Positions 1-8,720 of a stretch of DNA of 64,000 nucleotides are shown here, in pieces. Below the pieces are notes generated by a model. It searched no databases. It worked only from the letters and a program-made list of their open reading frames with translations, and was not told where the DNA came from. The stretch spans positions 186,001 to 250,000 of the forward strand of contig NZ_JODR01000001.1 in the NCBI RefSeq assembly GCF_000725885.1, given 5' to 3'. The stretch comes from Streptomyces albus subsp. albus (lineage in GTDB: Bacteria > Actinomycetota > Actinomycetes > Streptomycetales > Streptomycetaceae). Made by a program: the position numbers and the translations under genes. Every line of letters begins with the position of its first letter. Position 1 is the first letter of the stretch.

Positions 1-276
1 CGCGCGGACCATCCCGTTGCGGATCTCGGAGGACCGCCAGCGGCACCACGCCGCACTCCGCTCAAGACGGAGCTGCTCGGCCGCCTCGGCCAGCTGCTCC
101 CAGAACGACAAGGGCAGTGGATGCCCGTCCCCGAGCTCCTCGAGCAGGTTCAGGGCGATCTGCCATTCGTCGCGGACGAGGTGGTCCCGGACGTCCCGCA
201 CCGTGAGGTCGTTCTCGGTGGCGCTCTCTTCCGGGACCAGGAGAGAAGCCGATTCGAGCAGTTCGGTGACGTCCAT
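1..276 (-). CDS. Small hypothetical protein (3' end outside window)
   Basis: An open frame of 92 codons runs off the left edge; it starts at ATG (276-274) with MDVTELLESASLLVPEE and continues to the first base of the window without a stop. The protein is acidic, predicted soluble and helical, with no recognisable catalytic motif. A stretch around residues 28-75 (RDHLVRDEWQIALNLLEEL and following) looks like a conserved small actinobacterial protein of unknown function. It lies 3' of the membrane-protein gene on the same strand, 77 bases away. Codon use has the strong G/C third-position bias of real Streptomyces genes. I cannot assign a function. Confidence 0.7.
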   Translation of the reverse strand, partial: MDVTELLESASLLVPEESATENDLTVRDVRDHLVRDEWQIALNLLEELGDGHPLPLSFWEQLAEAAEQLRLERSAAWCRWRSSEIRNGMVRA

Positions 277-353
277 GGGCTGATTGTCGAGGTCGTGGCC
301 GGGGCGCGTCGCCACCCGGGAGGGAGGGGCGCCCGCCGGCCGGCCGGCAGTGC

Positions 354-893
354 TCAGCGGGCGAAGCGGCGGGCGATGCCCAGCGCGCTGAAGTCGACGG
401 TGGCGCCCACCATACGGGCACGGATGAGCACGCCGACGGTCCGCACGGCGATCATCGCCAGGACCATCAGGACGAAGGCGGTGCCGTAGGTCTCGGGCGC
501 GACCTGGTGCTCGGCCGAGAAGGTCGCGAGCGAGTGGGTGAACCAGTGGGTGGAGCCGTAGGCGAAGCCCATGCGCAGGGCCATCGCGGCCGTCCACAGT
601 GCGGCGTAGGGCCAGCCCGCGACGGTGACCAGGCGGGAGTCGTCCGGGTCGCGGCGGACCTGGATGAGGGCGATCGAGGCCAGCCCGAACAGCAGGCCGA
701 CCGCGAGCCCGGCCGCCTCGATCAGGTGGGCCGTGGTTCCGGAGGGGATCTCCTTCAGGTACTTGAAGCCGACACCCGCCACGATCCCGACGGGCAGGAG
801 CAGCCGCCTGGCGTCCGGACGCCGTGTGCCGAGCTGGGTGGCGAGGATCGCGATGAACAGGCCGGTGTAGAGCAGGTAGTCGCCAAGGCTCAC
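354..893 (-). CDS. Integral membrane protein of unknown function
   Basis: A 179-residue protein with about five hydrophobic segments (roughly residues 4-20, 29-43, 58-78, 90-108 and 136-158) and a basic C-terminus (IARRFAR). I chose the GTG at 893 because GGAGAG precedes it by five bases; the open frame extends further upstream but that part overlaps the divergent regulator and lacks a start signal. It is transcribed divergently from a MarR-family gene across a 123-base region rich in inverted repeats, so it is probably the local target of that regulator. No catalytic or transporter family is recognised; a small exporter or sensor is possible. Confidence 0.75.
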   Translation of the reverse strand: MSLGDYLLYTGLFIAILATQLGTRRPDARRLLLPVGIVAGVGFKYLKEIPSGTTAHLIEAAGLAVGLLFGLASIALIQVRRDPDDSRLVTVAGWPYAALWTAAMALRMGFAYGSTHWFTHSLATFSAEHQVAPETYGTAFVLMVLAMIAVRTVGVLIRARMVGATVDFSALGIARRFAR

Positions 894-923
894 GGTGTCT
901 CTCCAGTGGGGTCGGGCTCGCCG

Positions 924-1002
924 TTTACATCTCCGATGATGTATCTCTAGAGATTGATCTGTCAAGATGCATATATTGGAGATGCATCGCAGGAGATGTA
1001 AA
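924..1002. promoter_or_regulatory. Operator-like inverted repeats between divergent genes
   Basis: An 11-bp perfect inverted repeat, TTTACATCTCC (924-934) and GGAGATGTAAA (992-1002), brackets the region. Inside it lie a 12-bp perfect palindrome ATCTCTAGAGAT (943-954) and another GGAGATG copy at 978-984. The segment is strikingly AT-rich for this genome. MarR proteins usually bind palindromes in their own divergent promoter, so these are likely sites for the neighbouring regulator (inference). Confidence 0.6.
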
Positions 1003-1016
1003 TTGAGGGGATGGAG

Positions 1017-1466
1017 ATGAGCGACCTGTATCAGCTCGGCCGCCGACTGGCCGAGATCGCCCTCGACGGCATGGGCGCCGACGCACCCGATCTCGCCCCC
1101 GGCGAGTTCCTGGTCCTCCAGGACCTCTTTCTGAACGGCCGCAGCTCCGTGGGCGACATCGCCAAACGCACGGGCCTGGCCCAAAGCCGCGTCTCCACCA
1201 GCGTGCGGTCCCTGGTCGGCCGCAACTGGGTCATCACCGCGGCCGACCCCGCAGACAAGCGCAAAACGCTGGTCGACGTCACCGAACCCATCCGCGCCGC
1301 AGGCCAGCAGCGCCGGGCCGGACGCGCCGACAAGACCCTGACCGACGCCCTGACCGAGGCGGACGACAGCGAGCGGGCCGCCCTCATCACGGCGCTCGAA
1401 CGCCTCCACCAACTCCTCGTCGCCGGCCGCACCCATCGGCGCTTCCCGGACACGGTCAAGCGCTGA
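1017..1466 (+). CDS. MarR-family transcriptional regulator
   Basis: A 149-residue winged-helix regulator. The recognition region reads VGDIAKRTGLAQSRVSTSVR (about residues 44-63), followed by the wing with DPADKRKTLVDVT (about 76-88), the typical MarR D-x-R-D/K-x-R signature. Helices at both ends would form the dimer interface. Two ATG codons lie six bases apart (1011 and 1017); 1017 is preferred because GAGGGG sits at a normal distance, while it touches the first one. It is divergent from a membrane-protein gene and probably represses both promoters through the intergenic palindromes. The ligand is unknown. Confidence 0.88.
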   Translation: MSDLYQLGRRLAEIALDGMGADAPDLAPGEFLVLQDLFLNGRSSVGDIAKRTGLAQSRVSTSVRSLVGRNWVITAADPADKRKTLVDVTEPIRAAGQQRRAGRADKTLTDALTEADDSERAALITALERLHQLLVAGRTHRRFPDTVKR

Positions 1467-1510
1467 ACCGCCGGGTGTCCCCCGTCAGCACCGCACCGGC
1501 CATGCCCCCG

Positions 1511-1546
1511 TGAGGGACCGAGAAGGGTCCTCAGATCCGTCCCTCA
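1511..1546. terminator. Possible terminator between convergent marR and dnaB
   Basis: TGAGGGAC (1511-1518) is repeated inverted as GTCCCTCA (1539-1546), and an alternative shorter stem GGACC/GGTCC lies inside. The right arm includes the dnaB stop codon. The two genes converge here, so a bidirectional terminator would be expected, but the stem is only 8 bp with a long loop and no T-run. Confidence 0.35.
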
Positions 1547-3112
1547 GGTCTGGGCCATGTCCACGAAGCGGGAGTAGTGGCCCTGGAAGGCGACGGTGAT
1601 GGTGGCCGTGGGGCCGTTGCGGTGCTTGGCGACGATCAGGTCGGCCTCGCCCGCGCGCGGGGACTCCTTCTCGTAGGCGTCCTCGCGGTGCAGCAGGATC
1701 ACCATGTCGGCGTCCTGCTCGATGGAACCGGACTCGCGCAGGTCGGAGACCATCGGCTTCTTGTCCGTGCGCTGTTCGGGGCCACGGTTGAGCTGGGAGA
1801 GGGCGATCACGGGGACCTCAAGCTCCTTGGCCAGGAGCTTGAGGTTCCGGGACATCTCGGAGACCTCCTGCTGGCGGCTCTCGGGGCGCCGTGAGCCGCC
1901 CGTCTGCATCAGCTGGAGGTAGTCGATGACGATCATCCGCAGGTCGTTGCGCTGCTTGAGGCGCCGGCACTTGGCGCGGATCTCCATCATCGACAGGTTG
2001 GGCGAGTCGTCGATGTAGAGCGGCGCGTCGGTGACCGCGGGCATCTGCCGGGCGAGCCGCGTCCAGTCCTCGTCGGTCATGGAACCGGACCGCATGTGGT
2101 GGAGCGCCACCCGCGCCTCGGCGGAGAGCAGCCGCATCGCGATCTCGTTCCGCCCCATCTCCAGCGAGAAGATCACGCTCGGCAGGGCGTGCTTGATGGA
2201 GCAGGCCCGGGCGAAGTCGAGGGCCAGGGTGCTCTTGCCCATGGCCGGGCGGGCCGCGATGACGATCATCTGGCCGGGGTGGAGGCCGTTGGTGAGGGAG
2301 TCGAGGTCGGTGAAGCCGGTGGGGACACCGGTCATCTGGCCGCTGCGCGAGCCGATGGCCTCGATCTCGTCGAGGGCGCCCTCCATGATGTCGGCGAGGG
2401 GGAGGTAGTCCTCGGTGGTGCGCTGCTCGGTGACGGCGTAGATCTCGGCCTGGGCGTTGTTGACGATGTCGTCCACGTCGCCGTCGGCGGCATAACCCAT
2501 CTGGGTGATACGGGTGCCGGCCTCGACGAGACGGCGCAGCACAGCCCGTTCGCGGACGATCTCCGCGTAGTAGAGGGCGTTGGCCGCGGTGGGGACGGCC
2601 TGGACGAGGGACTGGACGTAGCCGGGGCCGCCGACGCGGGCGATCTCGCCGCGGCGGGTGAGTTCGGCGGTGACGGTGATGGGGTCGGCGGGCTCGCCCT
2701 TGGCGTACAGGTCGAGGATCGCCTGGTAGACCGTTTCGTGGGCGGGGCGGTAGAAGTCCTGGCCCTTGAGCGTCTCGACGACGTCGGCGATGGCGTCCTT
2801 GGACAGCAGCATGCCGCCGAGGACGGACTTCTCGGCCTCCAGATCCTGCGGGGGCACCCGTTCGAAGCCGTTGGAGGGGCTCTCCGCACCGCGTTCGTGC
2901 TGTTCGGGGAGGGCGGCTCTGTCTCCCGTGCGGCTGCCGGGGCGGGGGCCGCGGGAGCCGGCGCCGTTGGCGTAGCCACCGCTTCCGTTGCCGTACTGGG
3001 CGCGGGGGGCGGGCTCGTGGGCGACGGGGAAGCCGTCCTCGGGGGGCAGGCCCGCGGCCCAGGCCTCGTCGGCGGGGTCGATGTGGTCGACGTGGTCGGG
3101 CTGCTGCGTCAT
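1544..3112 (-). CDS. dnaB: Replicative DNA helicase DnaB
   Basis: A 522-residue hexameric helicase that unwinds the fork 5' to 3' and recruits primase. Residues 1-80 are a Gly/Ser-rich, probably disordered extension; the DnaB N-terminal helical domain covers about 84-190; the RecA-like ATPase follows. Walker A is ARPAMGKST (287-295), Walker B is MIVIDYLQ (393-400), and ALSQLNRGPEQR plus the arginine-finger region follow. There is no intein. ATG 3112 is preceded by GGAGGAGG at good spacing. The upstream region contains a DnaA-box cluster, suggesting a link to initiation. The long N-terminal extension is the only deviation from the usual length of about 450-490 residues. Confidence 0.98.
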   Translation of the reverse strand: MTQQPDHVDHIDPADEAWAAGLPPEDGFPVAHEPAPRAQYGNGSGGYANGAGSRGPRPGSRTGDRAALPEQHERGAESPSNGFERVPPQDLEAEKSVLGGMLLSKDAIADVVETLKGQDFYRPAHETVYQAILDLYAKGEPADPITVTAELTRRGEIARVGGPGYVQSLVQAVPTAANALYYAEIVRERAVLRRLVEAGTRITQMGYAADGDVDDIVNNAQAEIYAVTEQRTTEDYLPLADIMEGALDEIEAIGSRSGQMTGVPTGFTDLDSLTNGLHPGQMIVIAARPAMGKSTLALDFARACSIKHALPSVIFSLEMGRNEIAMRLLSAEARVALHHMRSGSMTDEDWTRLARQMPAVTDAPLYIDDSPNLSMMEIRAKCRRLKQRNDLRMIVIDYLQLMQTGGSRRPESRQQEVSEMSRNLKLLAKELEVPVIALSQLNRGPEQRTDKKPMVSDLRESGSIEQDADMVILLHREDAYEKESPRAGEADLIVAKHRNGPTATITVAFQGHYSRFVDMAQT

Positions 3113-3292
3113 CCGCTGCCTCCTCCCACGGCTCCGTCGTACGGCACAGTCTTACGGCACAGCACTGACAAAGGCTGGCAGTCGTCTGGCCCTGTTCCGG
3201 GTTACGGCGCGTCGGTACGGCAGTGAAGAACCGGGGAACGGCGGGCAGGCGCTGGTACACCGTAGGGGGCTCGGGCGGTTCAGCCAATCACC

Positions 3293-3382
3293 TTATCCAC
3301 AGGGTGGTGTGGACAGTCGCCCCCATCCTGTGGAGAAGCTGCCGAAAGCTGTGCACGATCCGGGGGACAGCGCTGTGGATTA
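3293..3382. promoter_or_regulatory. DnaA-box cluster upstream of dnaB
   Basis: The 457-base gap between dnaB and the MATE gene carries several DnaA-box-like 9-mers: TTATCCACA exact (3293-3301, plus strand), and on the minus strand CTGTCCACA (3308-3316), TTCTCCACA (3329-3337) and TAATCCACA (3374-3382), each one mismatch from a consensus; a weaker one (ACATCCACA) lies at 3548-3556. Four close boxes within 90 bases are far above chance at this base composition. Function as a DnaA-titrating or dnaB-regulating site is inferred. Nothing else was recognised in this gap. Confidence 0.65.
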
Positions 3383-3569
3383 CTCGCGACGACCCCTCGC
3401 CCACCCACTCTGACCTGCATATTCGCCATCCACCGGCTGTGCGGGGAAAAAACTTCCCCACCATCCTCCCCGGAGGGTCACCCTGGGTGTACGAGCCTGT
3501 CCTGTACGACGTACGGTAAGCACCCCTCGCCCCTTGCGCTCATTACCTGTGGATGTTTGGATCGAACCT

Positions 3570-4916
3570 ATGAGCTCCGCTTCCCCGACCGGGCGCACCG
3601 ATGTGCGGCGCCACGACCGCGAGATCATCGCGCTCGCCCTCCCGGCCTTCGGCGCGCTCGTCGCGGAACCCCTCTTCGTGATGGTCGACAGCGCCATCGT
3701 CGGACACCTGGGCACCCCGCAGCTCGCCGGTCTCGGCGTCGCGGCGGCCCTCCTCCAGACCGGCGTCAACATCTTCGTCTTCCTCGCCTACGCGACCACC
3801 GCCGCCGTGGCCCGCCGGCTGGGCGCCGACGATCTGCCGGCCGCCCTGCGGCAGGGCATGGACGGCGTCTGGCTCGCCCTGCTGCTGGGCCTGGCCGTGA
3901 TCGCCGTCGCGGTGCCGACCGCGCCCTGGCTCATCGACGCCTTCGGCGCCTCCGCGACGGCCGCCCCGTACGGCACCACCTATCTGCGGGTCAGCGCCCT
4001 CGGCATCCCCGCCATGCTCATCGTGCTGGCGGCCACCGGAGTGCTGCGCGGACTCCAGGACACCAAGACGCCGCTGTACGTGGCCGTCGGCGGCTTCAGC
4101 GCGAACGCGGCACTCAACGCACTCCTCGTCTACGGCGCCGGACTGGGCATCGCCGGCTCCGCGTGGGGCACCGTGATCGCCCAGTGGGGCATGGCGGCCG
4201 TCTATCTGACGGTCGTGATCCGCGGCGCCCGCCGCCACGGCGCCTCCCTGCGGCCCGACCTCGCCGGTATCCGCGCCAGCGGCCGGGCCGGAGTGCCCCT
4301 GCTGATCCGTACGCTCTCGCTGCGTGCCGTGCTGATGATCGCGACGGCGGTGGCCGCCCGGCTCGGCGACGCGGACATCGCCGCCCACCAGATCACCCTC
4401 ACCCTGTGGTCCCTGCTGGCGTTCGCGCTGGACGCCATCGCCATCGCGGGACAGGCCATCATCGGCCGCTATCTGGGCGCCTCGGACGCGGCGGGCGCCC
4501 GGGCGGCCTGCCGCCGGATGGTGCAGTGGGGGGTGCTCTCCGGTGTGGTGCTGGGACTGCTGGTCGCTCTGGTCAGACCGCTGTTCATGCCGCTGTTCAC
4601 CACCGACGCCGACGTCATCCACCAGCTCACGCCGGTGCTGCTGGTGGTGGCCGTCACCCAGCCCGTCGCCGGGGTCGTCTTCGTGCTGGACGGGGTGCTG
4701 ATGGGCGCCGGCGACGGCCCGTACCTGGCCGGCGCCATGCTGGTCACCCTCGCCGTCTTCGCCCCCGTCGCACTGCTGGTCCCCGTCTTCGGCGGCGGAC
4801 TGACCGCCCTGTGGTGGACCGTCGCCGGCGTGATGATGGGCACCCGACTGATCACCCTGGCGCTCCGGGCCCGCTCCGGGCGGTGGGCCGTGACGGGCGC
4901 GGTCCGCGCCCGGTGA
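3570..4916 (+). CDS. MATE family efflux transporter (DinF-like)
   Basis: A 448-residue membrane protein with about twelve transmembrane helices in two similar halves, typical of the MATE/DinF group of Na+- or H+-driven drug exporters. Characteristic stretches are ALPAFGALVAEPLFVMVDSA (about 23-42) in the first half, and the matching pattern RAVLMIATAVAARLGDADIA in the second. The ATG at 3570 (MSSASPTG) is chosen; an in-frame TTG at 3534 would add an unconvincing extension. The substrate cannot be told from sequence. It stands alone between dnaB (divergent) and rplI (convergent), with a strong hairpin after its stop. Confidence 0.92.
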   Translation: MSSASPTGRTDVRRHDREIIALALPAFGALVAEPLFVMVDSAIVGHLGTPQLAGLGVAAALLQTGVNIFVFLAYATTAAVARRLGADDLPAALRQGMDGVWLALLLGLAVIAVAVPTAPWLIDAFGASATAAPYGTTYLRVSALGIPAMLIVLAATGVLRGLQDTKTPLYVAVGGFSANAALNALLVYGAGLGIAGSAWGTVIAQWGMAAVYLTVVIRGARRHGASLRPDLAGIRASGRAGVPLLIRTLSLRAVLMIATAVAARLGDADIAAHQITLTLWSLLAFALDAIAIAGQAIIGRYLGASDAAGARAACRRMVQWGVLSGVVLGLLVALVRPLFMPLFTTDADVIHQLTPVLLVVAVTQPVAGVVFVLDGVLMGAGDGPYLAGAMLVTLAVFAPVALLVPVFGGGLTALWWTVAGVMMGTRLITLALRARSGRWAVTGAVRAR

Positions 4917-4990
4917 CGCCCGAGCCGGAAGCGGTGCCCGCCCCACCGGGGGCGGCCATCGCCCGGGAAGGGGCTCGCGGACGACGAAGA

Positions 4991-5017
4991 AGGGCGCACC
5001 CGCAAGGGGTGCGCCCT
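4991..5017. terminator. Bidirectional hairpin terminator, MATE gene / rplI
   Basis: AGGGCGCACCC (4991-5001) and GGGTGCGCCCT (5007-5017) form a perfect 11-bp stem with the loop GCAAG. It lies between two convergent genes and can serve both. Confidence 0.85.
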
Positions 5018-5042
5018 CCTGTGTGAACCGTACCGACGCGCG

Positions 5043-5489
5043 TCAGGCGGCGGCGACGTTCACCTCGACCGTCGCGGCCACATCGGCGTGCAGCCGGATG
5101 GTGACCTGGTGGGCGCCCAGCGACTTGATGGGCGAACCCACCTCGATGCGGCGCTTGTCCACGTCGGGGCCACCGGACGCCTTGATCGCGTCGGCGACGT
5201 CCGCCGGGGTGACGGAGCCGAAGAGGCGGCCCTGGTCGCCGGCGCGCACCTTCAGGCCGACGTTCAGGCCCTCGAGCTGGGTCTTGATCTCGTTGGCCTG
5301 CTCGATCGTCGCGATCTCGCGGATCTTGCGGGCGCGGCGGATCTGCTCGACGTCCTTCTCGCCGCCCTTGGTCCAGCGGATGGCGTAGCCGCGCGGGACC
5401 AGGTAGTTGCGGGCGTAGCCGTCCTTCACCTCGACGACGTCACCGGCGGCACCGAGGCCGGAGACCTCGTTGGTCAGGATGATCTTCAT
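5043..5489 (-). CDS. rplI: 50S ribosomal protein bL9
   Basis: A 148-residue protein that binds 23S rRNA domain V and spans the ribosome surface. The N-terminal rRNA-binding domain has the family signature Gxx[18 protein letters not shown] (residues 14-36), a long central helix covers about 41-75, and the C-terminal domain holds [14 protein letters not shown] (about 89-102). The length is normal. It is the last gene of the cluster rpsF-ssb-rpsR-rplI and starts 18 bases after rpsR. Confidence 0.98.
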   Translation of the reverse strand: MKIILTNEVSGLGAAGDVVEVKDGYARNYLVPRGYAIRWTKGGEKDVEQIRRARKIREIATIEQANEIKTQLEGLNVGLKVRAGDQGRLFGSVTPADVADAIKASGGPDVDKRRIEVGSPIKSLGAHQVTIRLHADVAATVEVNVAAA

Positions 5490-5507
5490 GCTGTGGTCAC
5501 CCTTCCC

Positions 5508-5744
5508 TTATCGCGCGGTGGAGGTGTAGGGCAGCAGCGCCATCTCACGGCTGTTCTTCACGGCCGTGGCGACGTCGCGCTGGTGCTGGGTGCAGTTGCC
5601 GGTGACCCGGCGGGCACGGATCTTGCCGCGGTCGGAGATGAACTTCCGCAGCAGGTTCGTGTCCTTGTAGTCGACGTAGGAGATCTTCTCCTTGCAGAAC
5701 ACGCAAACCTTCTTCTTCGGCTTGCGAGCAGGCGGCTTCGCCAT
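5508..5744 (-). CDS. rpsR: 30S ribosomal protein bS18
   Basis: A 78-residue small-subunit protein that pairs with S6 on the platform. The basic N-terminus ([12 protein letters not shown]) is followed by CVFC (residues 14-17) and a further Cys in GNCTQHQR (about 50), so this is a cysteine-containing, probably zinc-binding form; the conserved [19 protein letters not shown] stretch is intact. Actinobacteria often encode a second, cysteine-free S18 elsewhere; this copy is the one in the ssb operon. It is 21 bases downstream of ssb. Confidence 0.98.
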   Translation of the reverse strand: MAKPPARKPKKKVCVFCKEKISYVDYKDTNLLRKFISDRGKIRARRVTGNCTQHQRDVATAVKNSREMALLPYTSTAR

Positions 5745-5765
5745 TGTCTACTCCTATGAGTTCGC

Positions 5766-6329
5766 TCAGAAGGGTGGCTCGTCCGAGTAGCCGCCACCGT
5801 TGCCGCCGGGGCCGCCGCCCCAGCCGCCGCCACCGCCCTGGCCGCCACCGGCCGGGGCACCCGTGGCCCACGGGTCGCCCGCGGGAGCGCCGCCCTGGGA
5901 ACCGCCGGGGCCGCCGCCCCAGCCGCCACCGCCGCCGAAGCCGCCGCCGCCCTGGCCACCGCGACCGCTGGTCTTGGTGACCTTGGCCGTGGCGTTGCGG
6001 AGGCTGGCGCCGACCTCGTCGACGTCCAGCTCGTAGACCGTGCGCTTGATGCCCTCGCGGTCCTCGTAGGAACGCTGCCGAAGACGGCCCTGCACGATGA
6101 CGCGGGTGCCCTTGGTGAGGGACTCGGCGACGTTCTCAGCCGCCTGTCGCCAGACCGAGCAGGTCAGGAACAGGCTCTCGCCGTCCTTCCACTCGTTGGT
6201 CTGCCGGTCGAAGGTGCGGGGGGTGGACGCGACGCGGAACTTCGCGACCGCCGCTCCGGAGGGGGTGAAGCGCAGCTCGGGGTCGTCGACGAGATTGCCG
6301 ACGACCGTGATGACGGTCTCGCCTGCCAT
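5766..6329 (-). CDS. ssb: Single-stranded DNA-binding protein
   Basis: A 187-residue SSB. The OB-fold covers about residues 1-115 ([21 protein letters not shown] at the start and [25 protein letters not shown] later, interrupted here by shorter motifs such as [14 protein letters not shown]). A Gly-rich linker with two near-identical cassettes ([12 protein letters not shown] at about 137 and again near 168) leads to the acidic tip YSDEPPF that contacts partner proteins. ATG 6329 has AGAGG upstream. It sits between rpsF and rpsR, the usual arrangement, and supports replication with the other genes here. Confidence 0.97.
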   Translation of the reverse strand: MAGETVITVVGNLVDDPELRFTPSGAAVAKFRVASTPRTFDRQTNEWKDGESLFLTCSVWRQAAENVAESLTKGTRVIVQGRLRQRSYEDREGIKRTVYELDVDEVGASLRNATAKVTKTSGRGGQGGGGFGGGGGWGGGPGGSQGGAPAGDPWATGAPAGGGQGGGGGWGGGPGGNGGGYSDEPPF

Positions 6330-6432
6330 GGGGGAACCTCTCGGCGTGCTGCTGGCTGCTGTGGTGCTCGGGTGCTGCGTGCTCGATGACGCTGCGGTGT
6401 GGCGTGATGCCGGTGCTACTCGGGGGTCGGCC

Positions 6433-6723
6433 TCAGTGGGTCGACGGGCGCAGGACCTTGGTCCGCAGGACGGACTCGTTCAGGTTCATCTGCCGGTCGA
6501 GCTCCTTGACCACAGCAGGCTCGGCCTGGAGGTCGATGACCGAGTAGATGCCCTCGGGCTTCTTGTTGATCTCGTAGGAGAGACGACGACGGCCCCAGGT
6601 GTCGACCTTCTCGACCTTCCCGTTGCCCTCGCGGACGACGGAAAGGAAGCTCTCGATCAGGGGGGAGACAGCGCGCTCCTCCAGATCGGGGTCGAGGATG
6701 ACCATCACCTCGTAGTGACGCAT
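6433..6723 (-). CDS. rpsF: 30S ribosomal protein bS6
   Basis: A 96-residue protein, normal in length: [19 protein letters not shown] at the start, the conserved [16 protein letters not shown] (about 43-58), and a C-terminus ending VLRPSTH without a poly-Glu tail. The longer open frame upstream is excluded because ATG 6723 has an excellent GGAGGTGG site. It is the first gene of the rpsF-ssb-rpsR-rplI cluster and partners S18 in the ribosome; the S6:S18 complex is also known to control such operons through an mRNA leader. Confidence 0.98.
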   Translation of the reverse strand: MRHYEVMVILDPDLEERAVSPLIESFLSVVREGNGKVEKVDTWGRRRLSYEINKKPEGIYSVIDLQAEPAVVKELDRQMNLNESVLRTKVLRPSTH

Positions 6724-6770
6724 GTGGAACCCACCTCCTCTGGACTCGGCGGCCACGGTCGTTCCGTGGC
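6724..6770 (-). promoter_or_regulatory. Candidate S6:S18 leader hairpin before rpsF
   Basis: In the rpsF leader, a 7-bp perfect stem (6752-6758 with 6764-6770, loop of five) is followed in the mRNA by CCG-containing sequence and then the ribosome binding site. The known S6:S18 autoregulatory motif is a stem-loop next to a conserved CCG. The resemblance is suggestive only; I could not test the covariance model. Confidence 0.4.
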
Positions 6771-6988
6771 AGGAGGGTCGTGATGCGTGGTCCGTGCCCG
6801 GACGCGGCCGGGAGCGTTCCCGGGGCGGGGCACAGAAGGGACAGCGTACCCGGCCGCTGCCTTCCGGTTGAAATCCGGGGTGGTTCCGGCGCAATCTGGA
6901 CACGTCAGGTGTGAGCGGCGTTACAGTTCCGCCCCGCCTGAGCAGGAACCCGGAACGAGGAGCCCGGAACTCTTCCAGGAGGTGCCGT

Positions 6989-7291
6989 ATGGCTCAGGCA
7001 GTCCGCTGGAACAATCCTCTGTCCTATCTGAACTCCGACGGCAGGCGGCATCCTGTCGAGAACTCGTTCGCGACCGTCACGCTGGTGCTGGGCGTCATCG
7101 CCGTGGTGTGCGCATGGTGGCAGGGCCTGCACGTACTGGGGTCGGTGGTCGGGCTGGCCGGTGTGCTCACCGGGGCCTGGGGCCAGTACATCTCGGCGAC
7201 CACCGGTGAACGGTTCGTCACGATCATCGGTCTGGGCGCCGCGGGTGCCGGCTTCTACATCAACATGATGCACGGCGGTTTTCTGATCTAG
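6989..7291 (+). CDS. Small conserved membrane protein
   Basis: A 100-residue protein with a polar N-terminus ([20 protein letters not shown]) and three hydrophobic helices (about 28-46, 49-65 and 76-95). AGGAGGTG ends five bases before ATG 6989. It looks like a conserved Streptomyces protein of this locus; no function is known to me. It is divergent from rpsF and precedes the femX-like gene by 235 bases of GC-rich DNA with two copies of GCGGTACGCCGGC. Confidence 0.85.
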   Translation: MAQAVRWNNPLSYLNSDGRRHPVENSFATVTLVLGVIAVVCAWWQGLHVLGSVVGLAGVLTGAWGQYISATTGERFVTIIGLGAAGAGFYINMMHGGFLI

Positions 7292-7526
7292 CCGCGCCCC
7301 GCGGGCCACCGGGCGACAGGGCCCCGGCGGGGCCCCGGCGGTGCGCCGGCCGGGCGCCGACGGGGCACGGGCGGTACGCCGGCGGTGCCGCAGCGGTACG
7401 CCGGCAACGCGCCGGCGGGGCCGCGGAATGCGCCCCGGCCCGCCCGGCCCTGGGCCGAACGGGGCGTTGCGGGGCACAGTAGGCTTCCGGCGAGCATCTC
7501 TCAGTTCGCCGGAGGAGCGTCCCGCC

Positions 7527-8657
7527 ATGAGCCTGACCCTGAGGACCATCAGCCGAGAGCAGCATCTGGCGTATATCCAGAGTCTGCCGTCGGCCAGCCA
7601 CTGTCAGGTGCCCGCCTGGGCGGATGTCAAGAACGAATGGCGCTCGGAGAACCTGGGCTGGTTCGACACCCGCACGGGTCAGATGGTGGGTGCCGGGCTC
7701 GTGCTCTACCGGCAGCTGCCGAAGGTCAAGCGGTATCTGGCGTACCTGCCCGAGGGCCCGGTGATCAACTGGTTCGCCCCCAATCTGGACGAGTGGCTGC
7801 GCCCGATGCTGGACCACCTCAAGAAGCAGGGCGCCTTCTCCGTGAAGATGGGCCCGCCCGTGGTGATCCGCCGCTGGGACGCCGCCGCCATCAAGAAGGG
7901 CATCCAGGACCAGGACGTCAAGCGGCTGCGGGACATCGAGGCCACCCACATCGAGCCGCGGGCCTTCGAGGTCTCGGACAAGCTGCGCCGGATGGGCTGG
8001 CAGCAGGGCGAGGACGGCGGCGCCGGCTTCGGCGACGTCCAGCCGCGCTACGTTTTCCAGGTGCCCCTGGAGGGCCGCTCCCTGGAGGACGTCCACAAGG
8101 GCTTCAACCAGCTGTGGCGGCGCAACATCAAGAAGGCCGACAAGGCCGGTGTGCAGGTCGTGCAGGGCAACATGGCCAACCCGTACGACCTGGACGAGTG
8201 GCAGCGGCTGTACGAGATCACCGCGGAGCGCGACAAGTTCCGGCCGCGTCCCAAGGCGTACTTCCAGCGGATGTGGAACGTCCTGAACGCCGAGGACCCG
8301 CACCGGATGCGGCTCTACTTCGCCGAGCACGAGGGCGAGCGGATCTCGGCGGCCACGATGCTCATCGTCGGCGGCCACGTGTGGTACTCCTACGGCGCCT
8401 CCGCGAACCACAAGCGGGAGGTGCGGCCCTCCAACGCGATGCAGTGGCGGATGCTCCAGGACGCCTACGCGCTGGGTGCCAGCGTGTACGACCTGCGCGG
8501 CATCAGCGACTCCCTCGACGAGAACGACCATCTCTTCGGCCTCATCCAGTTCAAGGTGGGGACGGGCGGGCAGGCGGCCGAGTACCTCGGTGAGTGGGAC
8601 TTCCCCCTCAACAAGCTGCTGCACAAGGCGCTCGACATCTACATGTCGCGGCGCTGA
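7527..8657 (+). CDS. femX: FemX-like lipid II aminoacyltransferase
   Basis: A 376-residue FemAB-family enzyme (two GNAT-like lobes) expected to use aminoacyl-tRNA to add the first bridge residue to lipid II; in Streptomyces the bridge is a single Gly on LL-DAP and FemX is the housekeeping enzyme. Typical features are QLWRRNIKKADKAGV (about 198-212), the basic coiled segment before lobe two, YSYGASANHKREVRPSNAMQW (about 289-309) and the FKVGTGG motif near the end. GGAGGAG precedes ATG 7527. The next gene, an alanine-racemase-like protein, starts 63 bases downstream, fitting a peptidoglycan locus. The assignment of the exact amino acid is inference. Confidence 0.88.
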   Translation: MSLTLRTISREQHLAYIQSLPSASHCQVPAWADVKNEWRSENLGWFDTRTGQMVGAGLVLYRQLPKVKRYLAYLPEGPVINWFAPNLDEWLRPMLDHLKKQGAFSVKMGPPVVIRRWDAAAIKKGIQDQDVKRLRDIEATHIEPRAFEVSDKLRRMGWQQGEDGGAGFGDVQPRYVFQVPLEGRSLEDVHKGFNQLWRRNIKKADKAGVQVVQGNMANPYDLDEWQRLYEITAERDKFRPRPKAYFQRMWNVLNAEDPHRMRLYFAEHEGERISAATMLIVGGHVWYSYGASANHKREVRPSNAMQWRMLQDAYALGASVYDLRGISDSLDENDHLFGLIQFKVGTGGQAAEYLGEWDFPLNKLLHKALDIYMSRR

Positions 8658-8720
8658 GTCCCGCCGCGGCGGCTGCCTCCCGTACCCCCCGACTAGACCC
8701 AGAAAGGTTCCGTACCGGCC

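Noticed and set aside
7292..7526. GC-rich repeats before femX as a functional array
   Set aside because: Only two copies of GCGGTACGCCGGC and otherwise loose GC words; it could be explained by composition.
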